Positions 9,085-18,344 of a DNA stretch of 64,000 bases are shown here, one piece after another (within the stretch, counting starts at the first letter, position 1; each line of letters starts with the position of its first letter). Both the position numbers and the translations under genes were made by a program. The notes below the pieces were generated by a model. That model worked only from the letters and a program-made list of their open reading frames with translations. It did no database searches and was not told the origin of the DNA. This DNA is from Desulfuromonadales bacterium (GTDB lineage Bacteria > Desulfobacterota > Desulfuromonadia > Desulfuromonadales > JAGXHI01). The stretch lies in contig JAGXHI010000020.1 in NCBI GenBank assembly GCA_024636295.1, forward strand, positions 62,001-126,000. The letters run 5' to 3'.

Positions 9085-9160
9085 ACCCACACTAAAAGGG
9101 TGCTCTACACACTATCTCGAAGATTGTCGAATTATCAAACAACGCATCGATTTCGGAATT

Positions 9161-10039
9161 TCATTCTATATTCTGAACCTGTTCCCGGATTTTCTCCAAC
9201 TCGGCCTTGATTCCGACCACCAGTCGAGTCAATTCTAAGTCGTTCGATTTCGATCCCATGGTATTGGTTTCGCGATTCAGCTCCTGGACCAGAAAATCCA
9301 TCTGTCGCCCAACGGGTTCATCGATGGCGAGAAGTTTTCGGAACTGGTCCAGGTGGCTCTGAAATCGTACTGTTTCTTCCGTGATATCGCACCGATCGGA
9401 AAAAATGGCGATTTCCTGGGCGACCCGTTGAGGGTCACCTGGATGGTCCACAGCCAGCCTCTCTAAACGCTCTGTCAGACGAACCCGCCATTCTTCAGGC
9501 ACCTGCGGCGCCCTTTCCCCGATCCGGGCCAGAACTTTTTCAACTCCGGAGAGCCTTTCATCGATTTCCTTCCGGGTCGCCTCTCCCTCGGACAGCCGCA
9601 TCTGCTCAACGGCATCCAGTGCCTGGTTCATTGCCTGATCCAGACACCCCCGCACTTCCTCCTCAACATTTTCTCTTTCCTTGAGGGTAACGATATCCTT
9701 TTGCGCAATCAGCAGTTCCAGGGAAATTCCCCCTTCAAGCTGAAATGCGCCTCTCATCTTCTCAAAGAGATCGATGTAGGCTGCCGCAAGAGGCTGATTC
9801 ATGACGGGGATGACAGCCGCATCGCCGTTAAACTCTACATTTACGAAAACATCGATCTTCCCTCGCTTGAGCCTGGAGGCGACTTGTTTTCGAATTTCAC
9901 CTTCGAGGGACAGAAGAGTCCGCGGGCCCTTGATATTCAGGTCACTGTAACGGTGATTCACCGACTTGATTTCAACCGTAAGGGTTAGACCATTGATTGC
10001 CACCCGACCTTTTCCGTATCCTGTCATGCTTTTGATCAT
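9161..10039 (-). CDS. yicC: YicC family endoribonuclease
   Basis: 292 residues, the normal family length. It begins MIKSMTGYGKG, the invariant YicC opening, followed by EIKSVNHRYSDLNIKGPR. The C-terminal half has QEIAIFSDRCDITEETVRFQSHLDQF and ends with FLVQELNRETNTMGSKSND, the most conserved YicC/YloC stretch. Members act as RNA endonucleases in stationary-phase mRNA decay; that role is family knowledge. It heads the gmk-rpoZ-spoT-ridA run. The gene directly upstream is the low-GC glycosyltransferase, 52 bases away, so a promoter near 10040-10091 or read-through is needed. Confidence 0.93.
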   Translation of the reverse strand: MIKSMTGYGKGRVAINGLTLTVEIKSVNHRYSDLNIKGPRTLLSLEGEIRKQVASRLKRGKIDVFVNVEFNGDAAVIPVMNQPLAAAYIDLFEKMRGAFQLEGGISLELLIAQKDIVTLKERENVEEEVRGCLDQAMNQALDAVEQMRLSEGEATRKEIDERLSGVEKVLARIGERAPQVPEEWRVRLTERLERLAVDHPGDPQRVAQEIAIFSDRCDITEETVRFQSHLDQFRKLLAIDEPVGRQMDFLVQELNRETNTMGSKSNDLELTRLVVGIKAELEKIREQVQNIE

Positions 10040-10091
10040 GGTTTCATTCCCGAAGGTGAGCGCGTTTTTACCGCGGAAAGGACTTTAGTCT

Positions 10092-11441
10092 TCAGTGAAT
10101 TTCGTTGAGGACCAGTTCGGCGAGCCGCTTACCTGAGTTGCCGTCCAGTTTCCAACACTGCTCCTCGACAATCCTTTTTCTCCCTGTCGAATGCAGTTCC
10201 GGGTTTTCAAGATAATTATTTATCGCATCGACGAAACTCTTTTTATCATAGCAGACAGAGACCCCATGGGTCTGAACGATATTCTCATAGTGGCAATATT
10301 CATAGTATCTTCTAACTGAATTGAGATACTCTTTTTTTTCATCTGCATCAAATGCAATATTCACTACAGGAGTATCAAATGCCGCAGCATCAATTGTGGT
10401 TGTTGATGCAACATTTATAACTACATCAGAATATGCCATCAGAGATGAAAATCGATACATATCCTCAATGCTTGGACCCCAGTTGTCAATCGGGTTTTGT
10501 ATATTTCCCAGAGAATGAAATGAAAAAAGGGGATGATTTTGGAATTTAGAATAGTCCCGATTATCATTCGGATGAGTGCGCACGATCAGTTGACAAGGTT
10601 GACAGAACGTGTCTTTCTCAACCATCTCGTAAATTATGTCAAGCAACTTGGGATCCATCGGGCAAGTCCAGGGAGTTCCCGTGGTATAACACAAGGTCCG
10701 GCGGGATTCGCCTAAAGAGTTTTCCGCTCGAAATTCCTCAATAGTCGGCATTTTAGCATCATTGATGTAATGGTCGAACTGGGGCACTCCGACAACGTGC
10801 ATGGTTTCCTCATTCAAACCATGGAATTCCACCATTTCCTTTTTTATGGTTTCATTCCAAACCGCCACTTTATCAGGACAAAATGGCATGGGGCCTTTAG
10901 TTGTGGGATTGTCCCAGCTCTGCACGAATGCAACGGTTTTAATTCCTCTTCTTTTAGCTTCTATTTCAATGGATTGGTTTCGTGCAAAAATGGTCGTCAT
11001 AAAAACGAGATCCGGATTATACCTGGAAAAGACATCTTTAATGTCAGGGGGTATGCGCTTTGTTTCCAAAGAACTCAAAAAAACATAGGCTCTGTTCCAC
11101 ATTTTCCTCGGAAGGCTTCTTGCCAACTGAAGAAAGCTCCTGTAAAGGAAACCTTTTTTCAAAGATAACTTCATATCGAAGCTTCGGCTTCCTGCATAAA
11201 CCGACCAAATAACTTTTTTGGTGGACTTTAGCAGCTTTACTAGGAAATTGTGTTTCCAAAAAATCCTCTTTTCTATAGTGACGTTCTCAGAACCAAATTC
11301 TTCAAGAAAATACTTGTCCACCACTGGAGAAAACAAGACCAAGTGAACGTCTTTTCGATTTACAAGAATATTCCAAAATTCATTTCTCAGGAGATTCCTT
11401 ATTGGGAATCCTGAATCAAGAACCAACATAATTGTTTTCAT
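10092..11441 (-). CDS. GT-B-type glycosyltransferase-like surface glycan protein, low GC
   Basis: 449 residues. No family name is certain. The C-terminal third has the pattern of CDP-glycerol/capsule-type GT-B enzymes: MAYSDVVINVASTTTIDAAA, then FDTPVVNIAFD, where a nucleotide-sugar donor would bind. The N-terminus starts MKTIMLVLDSGFPIRN. The position after neuA suggests it uses CMP-activated sugar, for example as a sialyl- or similar transferase, but this is inference. The gene is markedly AT-richer than its neighbours (hand count: 18 G/C of 60 at 10321-10380 and 24 of 60 at 11281-11340), which suggests recent acquisition. It follows neuA by 20 bases and ends the polysaccharide operon. Confidence 0.7.
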   Translation of the reverse strand: MKTIMLVLDSGFPIRNLLRNEFWNILVNRKDVHLVLFSPVVDKYFLEEFGSENVTIEKRIFWKHNFLVKLLKSTKKVIWSVYAGSRSFDMKLSLKKGFLYRSFLQLARSLPRKMWNRAYVFLSSLETKRIPPDIKDVFSRYNPDLVFMTTIFARNQSIEIEAKRRGIKTVAFVQSWDNPTTKGPMPFCPDKVAVWNETIKKEMVEFHGLNEETMHVVGVPQFDHYINDAKMPTIEEFRAENSLGESRRTLCYTTGTPWTCPMDPKLLDIIYEMVEKDTFCQPCQLIVRTHPNDNRDYSKFQNHPLFSFHSLGNIQNPIDNWGPSIEDMYRFSSLMAYSDVVINVASTTTIDAAAFDTPVVNIAFDADEKKEYLNSVRRYYEYCHYENIVQTHGVSVCYDKKSFVDAINNYLENPELHSTGRKRIVEEQCWKLDGNSGKRLAELVLNEIH

Positions 11442-11461
11442 CGCTACTTCCGAAAATTCCT

Positions 11462-12154
11462 TTATTTTTCCTCAAGCATCTTTTTTGCGACAGCGAGATC
11501 TTCCGGGTTGTCAATATTTACCGATGTTGAAGAATCAACAATATAAGGCACGATTTTTCTTCCGTACAGACTGGAAGTATTCATCAGCACTTCGGTTTTT
11601 ATGATATAAATTGATCCTTCACGATGGAATGCGGGGGGTAAAAGTTGTCTTCGAGGGATGGGATCCTGCTGACCACAGGCCCAATTCAGGGTTCCATCCT
11701 CCTTTTGAACCAGCGCCCATGCCGGATGATGATGATGAGGTATCGGCAAAACGCTTAAGACCGTATCAGCTCGGGCGGATGCGAAGAGATCACAGGCCTC
11801 GTCAATCATTCCTCTGCTTCGAAGAGGAGATGTCGGCTGGAGCAGACAGACGGCATCATAAATATCGCCGCGACCTTCCAGCTCTCTGAGTGCGTGCTGC
11901 AATACCGGAAGAGTCGGGGTATCGTCCCCCGCGAGATCAGACGGACGCAGGAAAGGAACATCGAGCCCAACCGCACGTCCGACGGCGGCAATCTCTTCAC
12001 TGTCCGTCGAAAGGATCACCCTGCTCAACCTGGTGGAGGAGAGGGCCGCTTCCGCCGTATAGGCAATCAGGGGCTTTCCGCAAAGAGGTGCAATGTTCTT
12101 GTTCTTTATTCCTTTGGAGCCGCCGCGTGCCGGTATAAGGCCGAGTATTTTCAT
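11462..12154 (-). CDS. neuA: Acylneuraminate cytidylyltransferase-type enzyme (NeuA)
   Basis: 230 residues. It activates a nonulosonic acid with CTP to give a CMP-sugar. The N-terminal nucleotide loop IPARGGSKGIKNKNIAPLCG is typical, followed by LSTDSEEIAAVGRAVG, LLQPTSPLRS and the C-terminal VDIDNPEDLA-like stretch NIDNPEDLAVAKKML. The ATG at 12154 overlaps the neuC stop in a TGATG arrangement. Length and context point to activation of the product of NeuB. Whether the sugar is N-acetylneuraminic acid or a related nonulosonate cannot be told from sequence alone. Confidence 0.9.
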   Translation of the reverse strand: MKILGLIPARGGSKGIKNKNIAPLCGKPLIAYTAEAALSSTRLSRVILSTDSEEIAAVGRAVGLDVPFLRPSDLAGDDTPTLPVLQHALRELEGRGDIYDAVCLLQPTSPLRSRGMIDEACDLFASARADTVLSVLPIPHHHHPAWALVQKEDGTLNWACGQQDPIPRRQLLPPAFHREGSIYIIKTEVLMNTSSLYGRKIVPYIVDSSTSVNIDNPEDLAVAKKMLEEK

Positions 12155-13314
12155 CAGTACATCAATATTTTTGAGTTTGAAAGAGGTACTCTTGCAAGCA
12201 GTTCGGCAATTTTTCGGCCGGCCTGCCCGTCTCCATAGATCAAATCGCTTTCACACCGGCCATTTTTAAAATGGCTGAAAACGGCTTCCCTGATCTGATT
12301 CCGATCATAACCGACATCCAGAATATTTCGCCCTCTTTCCCTGCCTGACTGTCGCGACCCGATATTCACCACGGGGATTCCCAGGAACGAGCTTTCTCTT
12401 ACTCCGACGCTGGAGTTGCCGACGAGACACTTGCTGTTGAAAATCAGTCGAAGGAAATCCTGGGGCGACATATTTTTGAAAAAGTGGATCCTCTCGGGTT
12501 TTTCAAGTTCCCGAAACGATCTTATTCCTTTTGAAGTTCCATCGGAACCGGCATCGACGTTGGGCCAGAACCACAGGGCTGGCAGATTCAGTTCTTTTAC
12601 CGCGTGAAGGGTTTCGAATACATGCTGACGAGCCAGCTTGTGCTCGGTTGTCACCGGATGCTGCATGACGACGATATAACCTTTGGAGAGGTCGACAGGG
12701 GCGCCGACGCCGCCGTACTTTTCGAAAGGGCAGAAGTCCAGGGACGGATCCGTCAGGATTTCTTTGGCCAAATCAATGGAAGGGCATCCGGTAACGAATA
12801 CTTTTTCCGGATCTTCACCCATTTTGACGACCCTCTGACCGGAAAGCTCGCTTGAGACCATATGCAGGTCCGCCAACTTGGTTACGGCATGGCGGACTTT
12901 TTCATCGATCGATCCGGTCACTTCCCCCCCCTGGATATGAACGAGAGGAATATTCATGTAAGTGGCCGCAACCGCTGTTGCAAGGGTCTCGTACCTGTCC
13001 GCGATCGATATGACCATGTCGGGCTTCAGGTTATCGAAGGTCGTTGCCAGTTCAAGCATGCCGATACCGGTCGTTTTCGCCATGGAGAGCGGACTCTCCC
13101 CTTCAAGAACCATGAAAACCTTACGGGCGATTTCAAACCGGTCTCTGCTGATTTCCTCGATGACCGAACCATAGCGGTCGAGGAGCGCCGAGGCGGCCAC
13201 AACGAGTTGAAGTTCGAGGTCCGTATGTTCCTGTATAGCGGTAAGGGCTGTTTTGATTCTGCTGTAACTTGGGCGGGCTGTAACAACAACACATACTTTT
13301 CTTTTTCTTTCCAT
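12154..13314 (-). CDS. neuC: UDP-GlcNAc 2-epimerase, hydrolysing (NeuC)
   Basis: 386 residues from the ATG at 13314, which lies one base after the neuB stop; an in-frame upstream extension would run into neuB and is rejected. It converts UDP-GlcNAc to ManNAc plus UDP. Visible motifs: VCVVVTARPSYSRIKTAL at the start, MVISIADRYETLATAVAA, IPLVHIQGGEVTGSIDEKVRHA with the catalytic Asp/Glu/His region, VMQHPVTTEHKLA and a C-terminal GNSSVGVRESSFLGIPVVNIG. These match the hydrolysing neuC branch rather than WecB. The product feeds NeuB. Confidence 0.92.
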   Translation of the reverse strand: MERKRKVCVVVTARPSYSRIKTALTAIQEHTDLELQLVVAASALLDRYGSVIEEISRDRFEIARKVFMVLEGESPLSMAKTTGIGMLELATTFDNLKPDMVISIADRYETLATAVAATYMNIPLVHIQGGEVTGSIDEKVRHAVTKLADLHMVSSELSGQRVVKMGEDPEKVFVTGCPSIDLAKEILTDPSLDFCPFEKYGGVGAPVDLSKGYIVVMQHPVTTEHKLARQHVFETLHAVKELNLPALWFWPNVDAGSDGTSKGIRSFRELEKPERIHFFKNMSPQDFLRLIFNSKCLVGNSSVGVRESSFLGIPVVNIGSRQSGRERGRNILDVGYDRNQIREAVFSHFKNGRCESDLIYGDGQAGRKIAELLARVPLSNSKILMY

Positions 13315-13315
13315 T

Positions 13316-14371
13316 TCAGGCCCAGTCTCCTTCTTGAACGAATTCGTCTTTGCGCAAACCACGTACCAGTTTCTTGCCGATGATCTGATCCAGGCGCTCA
13401 GGAGGCAACCCTGTCCCCGGTTTCTTACAGGCCAGATGTTCAGGCTTCAGAACCGTTCCCGCCTTCAGGTCGATTTCGGCGACAATGCTTTTGGTGAATA
13501 ATCCTCTCATGGAATTCAGGGTTTCCTCAACTTCATCCTTATCAACCGGATTCTTCAGCATTCTGTCGATAAATCGAACGCCATCAACCAAACCTTTTAG
13601 CTCTTGAGTGGTCAGGGAGGCGACGACATCCGGCCCGAACATTTCACGGCTGAGGGTTGCATGAACCTCCACGACCTCCGCTCCCAGGGAGGCCGCTGCC
13701 AGACCGGGGAAAATGCTTGCCGAATGGTCGGATAGACCGACCGGGCAATGATAACGCGAACGGAATTCGCCCAGGACGTTCAAGCCGACCTTTTCAGCCG
13801 GACAAGGATAGGCCGACGTGCATTGAAGCAATGCAAAAGGAGAACGGTATTTTTTAAGGCATTCAATGACCGCATCCACTTCATTCCAACCACTCATTCC
13901 GGTCGACACGATAAATGGGAGTCCCGATTCGGACATCCTGTTGAACATCGGCACGTTTGTGACCTCACCAGAGGCAATTTTCCATGCCGATACTCCGACT
14001 CTTTCCAGAAGTTCCACTGCCTGCAGAGAAAATGGAGAACTGAGAAACAGCAGGCCGCGCTCATCGGCATGCCTCTTTAATCCCCGCCATTGATCTTCGG
14101 TGAATTCCATGCGTTTCCAGTAATCATAACGCCTGGAGTCCTGCGGACTGAACTTGACGCGCCAAGGCTCACTCGGGGTGCTTTCTGCAGAAGCGATGTG
14201 CGTTTGAAACTTGACCGCATCCGCACCGCTATCGGCAATGGCATCGATGAAGGCGTGAGCCATCCCCAGACTTCCGTCGTGAGCCTGCGCAACTTCAGCA
14301 ATGACCAGACAACCATGTGCGGCGTCCCTGACTTTTCCCGACCTGAAAATTTCTTCGCGGAATGTATCCAA
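13316..14371 (-). CDS. neuB: N-acetylneuraminate synthase (NeuB)
   Basis: 351 residues. It condenses ManNAc (or a related hexosamine) with phosphoenolpyruvate to form a nonulosonic acid. A TIM barrel comes first: VIAEVAQAHDGSLGMAHAFI, DAVKFQTHIA, WKIASGEVTNVPM, STGMSGWNEVDAVIE, CTSAYPCPAEKVGLNVL and GLSDHS. A C-terminal antifreeze-like SAF domain follows at about 285-346 (IVAEIDLKAGTVLKPEHLACKKPG). The start is TTG at 14371 with AAGG nine bases upstream. Together with neuC and neuA it completes a CMP-nonulosonate route. Confidence 0.93.
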   Translation of the reverse strand: MDTFREEIFRSGKVRDAAHGCLVIAEVAQAHDGSLGMAHAFIDAIADSGADAVKFQTHIASAESTPSEPWRVKFSPQDSRRYDYWKRMEFTEDQWRGLKRHADERGLLFLSSPFSLQAVELLERVGVSAWKIASGEVTNVPMFNRMSESGLPFIVSTGMSGWNEVDAVIECLKKYRSPFALLQCTSAYPCPAEKVGLNVLGEFRSRYHCPVGLSDHSASIFPGLAAASLGAEVVEVHATLSREMFGPDVVASLTTQELKGLVDGVRFIDRMLKNPVDKDEVEETLNSMRGLFTKSIVAEIDLKAGTVLKPEHLACKKPGTGLPPERLDQIIGKKLVRGLRKDEFVQEGDWA

Positions 14372-14445
14372 AGCTACTTACCTTCCGTGCTATTCAAAAT
14401 GCCTGAGATAAAAGAGACCTGGGGCCTGGTTTTTTTCAGTTCAGG

Positions 14446-15774
14446 TTAGAGGCTCCAGTATATCAGACCTTCCGACTCGATCTTCACCGGGTCGAGGCAC
14501 GCCTTGACATCGATCACCACGCCCTGTCCGTTTCCATTGGAACAGATCGATTTGAGTCGAGTCGCCGAAATGCCGCGGAACCGGTCATGGGCAACAGCCC
14601 AGATGACCCCGTCCACGGGTTCGATGGAGTCGATATCGGTCAATTCAATGCCATATTCGCGCCTCGCCTGCATCTGAGAAACAAGAGGGTCGCAGACCAG
14701 GGCCTCGACTTCGTATTCTCTCAATTCATGCAGAATATCCACCACCTTGGTGTTGCGAATGTCCGGAACGTTCTCTTTGAAAGTCAACCCCATGACGAGA
14801 ATTCGCGCGCCCTTCACCGCCTTATTGGCCTGAATGAGCTTCTTCACCGTCATTTCCGCAACGAACTTCCCCATGCCATCATTGATGCGGCGCCCCGCCA
14901 GGATGACCTGCGGATGGTAACCGAGTTCCTCGGCTTTGTAGGTCAGATAAAAAGGGTCCACTCCAATACAGTGCCCGCCGACGAGGCCGGGGGTGAATTT
15001 CAGGAAATTCCATTTGGTTCCAGCCGCCTTCAGCACATCCGAGGTCGAGATTCCGAGTTTGTTGAAAATGATGGCCAGTTCATTCATCAACGCTATATTG
15101 AGATCGCGTTGCGTGTTCTCGATAACTTTGGCCGCCTCGGCGACCTTGATTCCGGAGGCCTTGTGAATTCCGGCCTTAATAATCATCCCGTAAACGGCGG
15201 CCACGGTTTCAAGGGTTTCGGCATCCTGCCCGGAGACCACCTTGACGATGTTTTCCACCGTATGGATTTTGTCGCCCGGATTGATTCGTTCGGGGGAATA
15301 CCCGACTTTGAAATCGACGCCGCAGCGCAGTCCGGATTCCTTCTCAAGAATCGGCACACAGACCTCTTCGGTCACTCCGGGATAGACCGTCGATTCGAAA
15401 ACCACCACCGAACCATGGGAAAGATTGCGGCCGATCATGCCGGAGGCCGACCTGACCGGAGTCAGATCCGGTTTTTTGTGATGGTCGACGGGCGTGGGAA
15501 CGGTAACGATATGAAAACGGGCCTCCTTGAGTCTCGCCGGATCAACGGTATATTCGATATCCGTTTCGGCCAGATCGTCCGCGGTAAGCTCTCCCGTACT
15601 GTCCTGGCCTCGCCGCAACTCAGAGATCTTCTCCTCGCTGATGTCAAAACCGATTGTCCGGTTGCGGCGGCCGAAGGCGGCCGCCAGAGGCAGACCGACA
15701 TAACCAAGTCCCACGACCGCGATACGATCCCGGCCGGAGCGGAGGTCTTCAATGTTTACGAAACCGGATCCCAT
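14446..15774 (-). CDS. tviB: UDP-N-acetylglucosamine 6-dehydrogenase (TviB/WbpO type)
   Basis: 442 residues. The Rossmann loop IAVVGLGYVGLPLAAAFG opens the NAD domain. The central domain has the INPGDKIHTVENIVKVVSGQ segment found in the UDP-N-acetylhexosamine group, and the catalytic cysteine lies in GGHCIGVDPFYLTYKAEELG. The enzyme oxidises C6 of UDP-GlcNAc or UDP-GalNAc to the uronic acid. With the 4-epimerase at 18918 it gives a predicted route to UDP-GalNAcA, as in the Vi antigen pathway. AAGGAG precedes the ATG. A TATAGT box at 15819-15824 (minus) upstream could be a promoter, but its -35 is poor. Confidence 0.88.
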   Translation of the reverse strand: MGSGFVNIEDLRSGRDRIAVVGLGYVGLPLAAAFGRRNRTIGFDISEEKISELRRGQDSTGELTADDLAETDIEYTVDPARLKEARFHIVTVPTPVDHHKKPDLTPVRSASGMIGRNLSHGSVVVFESTVYPGVTEEVCVPILEKESGLRCGVDFKVGYSPERINPGDKIHTVENIVKVVSGQDAETLETVAAVYGMIIKAGIHKASGIKVAEAAKVIENTQRDLNIALMNELAIIFNKLGISTSDVLKAAGTKWNFLKFTPGLVGGHCIGVDPFYLTYKAEELGYHPQVILAGRRINDGMGKFVAEMTVKKLIQANKAVKGARILVMGLTFKENVPDIRNTKVVDILHELREYEVEALVCDPLVSQMQARREYGIELTDIDSIEPVDGVIWAVAHDRFRGISATRLKSICSNGNGQGVVIDVKACLDPVKIESEGLIYWSL

Positions 15775-15946
15775 ACTCGTCGATTCTCCTTTTAAACACC
15801 TGAAATCGGAAAAAATGCACTATAAATCACTTTGCCGGGGGCGGAAAGAAAAAACCGGGAAGAAAAGCTGGATGCGTTGCCGGGTCCAGCGGATGAGCGG
15901 GCAAAAATTCCATCCTGCAGGGCCAGCAGCACGGTTGGGAATAGTA

Positions 15947-16585
15947 TCAGGCATGTTTCGCCCCTTGGGCGGCTTCGGACAAAACGAAATCCGCCGCCTT
16001 CGAAAGGTTCGGGAAAATTTTCACCCTCCCGGGCGGAAGTCCTTCGGCCGTTTCCTTTCCATACCCCGTCTTCACCAGAAGGGAGGTGCATCCTGCCGCT
16101 TCTCCGGCTTCAATGTCCGAAGGCTTGTCACCGATCATGAAGGATGCCCCCATTTCAATCCCATGCTCTTCGGCTGCACGCAAGAGAAGCCCCGGTTTTC
16201 CCTTTCGGCAATCGCAATTGGTCCGCAGCTCTCCAACCCCCTCGGTTGGATGATGCGGACAGATGTAGAAACCGTGTATGCGCGCTCCGGCATCGGCCAG
16301 TTTTCTGCAGAGGGCCGCATGAAGTTTCTCCACATCGGGAAGGCCGAAATATCCCCGGGCCACCCCGGACTGGTTGGTAACCACAATGACCAGGAATCCC
16401 GCATCGTTCAGCCGACGTATCGCTTCCGGGACCCCGGGAATGATTTCCAGGTCCTCCTCCTGAATGAGGTAATTTCTTTCCTCATTCAGGGTGCCGTCAC
16501 GGTCGAGGAAGACAGCCCTTCGATGCGCTCTTCCGGCGAGGGATACGGTTTGAGAATCGACCCTCGCTTTGCTTCCTGTTTTCAA
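15947..16585 (-). CDS. gmhB: D-glycero-beta-D-manno-heptose-1,7-bisphosphate 7-phosphatase
   Basis: 212 residues. It removes the 7-phosphate of heptose bisphosphate in ADP-heptose synthesis. HAD motif I is FLDRDGTLNEERNYL with the nucleophile pair DxD. VVTNQSGVARGYFG is motif II. The zinc-binding CPHHPTEGVGELRTNCDC(R) stretch is characteristic of GmhB, and GDKPSDIEAGEAAGC is motif IV. It lies 12 bases downstream of hldE in the heptose gene run gmhA-(small ORF)-hldE-gmhB. Confidence 0.93.
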   Translation of the reverse strand: MKTGSKARVDSQTVSLAGRAHRRAVFLDRDGTLNEERNYLIQEEDLEIIPGVPEAIRRLNDAGFLVIVVTNQSGVARGYFGLPDVEKLHAALCRKLADAGARIHGFYICPHHPTEGVGELRTNCDCRKGKPGLLLRAAEEHGIEMGASFMIGDKPSDIEAGEAAGCTSLLVKTGYGKETAEGLPPGRVKIFPNLSKAADFVLSEAAQGAKHA

Positions 16586-16597
16586 AAGGATAGCCCC

Positions 16598-18073
16598 CTA
16601 TTCCTCACCGTATTGCTGAAGTATTTTTTCAATAATCCCCGTGGTGGATTTTCCATCCACGAACCGTATCAACTCCAGACGTCCGCCGTGGCTTTCCACG
16701 AATTCCCTTCCGACCACCTCCTCCGGCCGGTAATCCCCCCCCTTGACGAGCACCTGGGGCCGGACGGCCCGTATCAGGTCCAGCGGGGTGTCCTCATCGA
16801 AAAGCACGACGAAATCGACGCAATCCAGTGCAGCCAGAATGTGAGCTCGCTCATCCTCTCCGATCAAGGGGCGCAGAGGTCCTTTCAGTCTCCGGATGGA
16901 CGCATCGGAATTGACTCCGAGAACCAGCAGGTCCCCGAGACGTCGCGCCTTCTGCAGATATTTGACATGTCCGACATGAAGCAGGTCGAAACACCCATTT
17001 GTGAACACGATTTTCCGGTTTTTTTGGCGTTCGGTCTCAAGAATGAATGAGAGGGCCGTGCGGCTTACGATTTTTCGCTCTCCATCAGGACTCTGCCTGG
17101 AGACGGCATCCATAATTTCACGCGGCGTAACCGCCGAGGTTCCGACCTTCCCCACCACAACGCCGGCGGCCAGATTGGCCAGCATTGCCGCCTCCCTGAC
17201 CTCCATGCCGCGAGCCATGCCGGCGCCCAGGAAAGCCAGAACCGTATCCCCGGCCCCGGAGACGTCGAATACTTCCTGCGCGACGGTTGCGAGGTGCTGC
17301 TCCCTGTCATCTCGGAGGAAGACGGTCATGCCCTCTTCACTCCGGGTAAGAACGAGCGCTTCCAGATCGAGACTGCGGCGGAGCTCCCGTCCGGCGCGGA
17401 CAAGACTCTCCTCATCGGTGATTTCGATGCGGCTGGCGGCCTGAGCTTCCTTTCGATTGGGAGTCAGAAGCGTGGCGCCCCGATATTTGCCGAAATCCGT
17501 TCCCTTGGGATCGACAATGACCGGAACGCCCGCCCGGCGAGAGATGCTCATGAGTTCCGCAAGAAGACCCGGCGTCAAAACGCCCTTGAGATAATCAGAG
17601 ACGAGAACCACGCGGCAGGAGGGGACCTTGTATTGCAAATATTCTACGAGCTTTGACTCGAGATCGCTTGAAATCGGCTCGCGGGATTCACGATCGATGC
17701 GCAGCATCTGCTGATTGCTCGCAAGAATGCGGGTTTTTTTACATGTCACCCTGCCCCGTGCAGTAAAAATTCCTTCTGTCCCGATTCCACGCCGCTCCAT
17801 GAGCTGCCGGAGACAGGTTCCGTTTCCATCATCGCCAAGAGCGCTGGCCACATGGACCCGGCACCCGATGGCGATCAGGTTCTCAATGACGTTGCCGGCA
17901 CCTCCCAGGCGCAGATCCTCGCGTACAAGATCCACAACCTGCACCGGAGCTTCCGGGGAGATCCGTTCCGCTTTTCCCCAGAGATATTCATCCAGCATGA
18001 GATCTCCGACCACCAGGGCCTCGACCTCTTCCAGTCCGGCAAGGAATTTTTCAATTTCACTATGTGTCGTCAT
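16598..18073 (-). CDS. hldE: Bifunctional heptose-7-phosphate kinase / heptose-1-phosphate adenylyltransferase
   Basis: 491 residues from ATG 18073, which follows GAGGAG; a longer reading to 18142 lacks support. The N-terminal part (to about 330) is a PfkB-type sugar kinase with VGDLMLDEYLWG, RLGGAGNV-like LRLGGAGNVIENL and the catalytic DVSGAGDTVLAFLGAGMA. The C-terminal part is a nucleotidyltransferase with VFTNGCFDLLHVGHVKYL (HxGH motif) and LKGPLRPLIGEDERA. Both halves are intact, so it should phosphorylate and then adenylylate the heptose. The final epimerase HldD of the pathway is not in this window. Confidence 0.94.
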   Translation of the reverse strand: MTTHSEIEKFLAGLEEVEALVVGDLMLDEYLWGKAERISPEAPVQVVDLVREDLRLGGAGNVIENLIAIGCRVHVASALGDDGNGTCLRQLMERRGIGTEGIFTARGRVTCKKTRILASNQQMLRIDRESREPISSDLESKLVEYLQYKVPSCRVVLVSDYLKGVLTPGLLAELMSISRRAGVPVIVDPKGTDFGKYRGATLLTPNRKEAQAASRIEITDEESLVRAGRELRRSLDLEALVLTRSEEGMTVFLRDDREQHLATVAQEVFDVSGAGDTVLAFLGAGMARGMEVREAAMLANLAAGVVVGKVGTSAVTPREIMDAVSRQSPDGERKIVSRTALSFILETERQKNRKIVFTNGCFDLLHVGHVKYLQKARRLGDLLVLGVNSDASIRRLKGPLRPLIGEDERAHILAALDCVDFVVLFDEDTPLDLIRAVRPQVLVKGGDYRPEEVVGREFVESHGGRLELIRFVDGKSTTGIIEKILQQYGEE

Positions 18074-18332
18074 TCTCTCTCTCCTCGCTGGAAGAAAGTC
18101 CCTCCAGAACCGCCTGTGCGAATAGAGGCAGAAGGATTTCATGATGTCCGGTCAGGGCCAATCCGGTTCCTCTTTCGGCGACGGGACAGCGAACGACGTT
18201 TTCCAGGGGGCGGTAATGCTGTATCATATCGAAGTTGGCGGTGGTGAACTTTTCCACCCGGCATCCCAGGTTGCGGCCTTGGCCTGTGAGGGCCAGAAGA
18301 AGGATTTCACATCCCGGAAGAGAATTCGGCAA
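18060..18332 (-). CDS. Small conserved-looking hypothetical protein between gmhA and hldE
   Basis: 90 residues from a TTG start. I do not recognise the family. The sequence looks protein-like rather than a shadow: CEILLLALTGQGRNLGCRVE, FTTANFDMIQHYRPLENVV, and LTGHHEILLPLFAQAVLEGL. It is followed in the same direction by hldE with a 14-base overlap and preceded by the gmhA stop 12 bases away, so it fills the only gap in the heptose operon. The TTG has AAAGGA almost touching it, which is a poor ribosome binding site; expression may rely on coupling to gmhA. No signal peptide or membrane segment is evident. Confidence 0.5.
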   Translation of the reverse strand: MPNSLPGCEILLLALTGQGRNLGCRVEKFTTANFDMIQHYRPLENVVRCPVAERGTGLALTGHHEILLPLFAQAVLEGLSSSEERENDDT

Positions 18333-18344
18333 TCCTTTGCTTTT

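Noticed and set aside
14587..15795. 402-codon plus-strand ORF
   Set aside because: Antisense to the UDP-GlcNAc 6-dehydrogenase gene, no recognisable domain.
15752..17050. 432-codon plus-strand ORF
   Set aside because: Spans gmhB and most of hldE on the opposite strand; both minus genes are clearly real.
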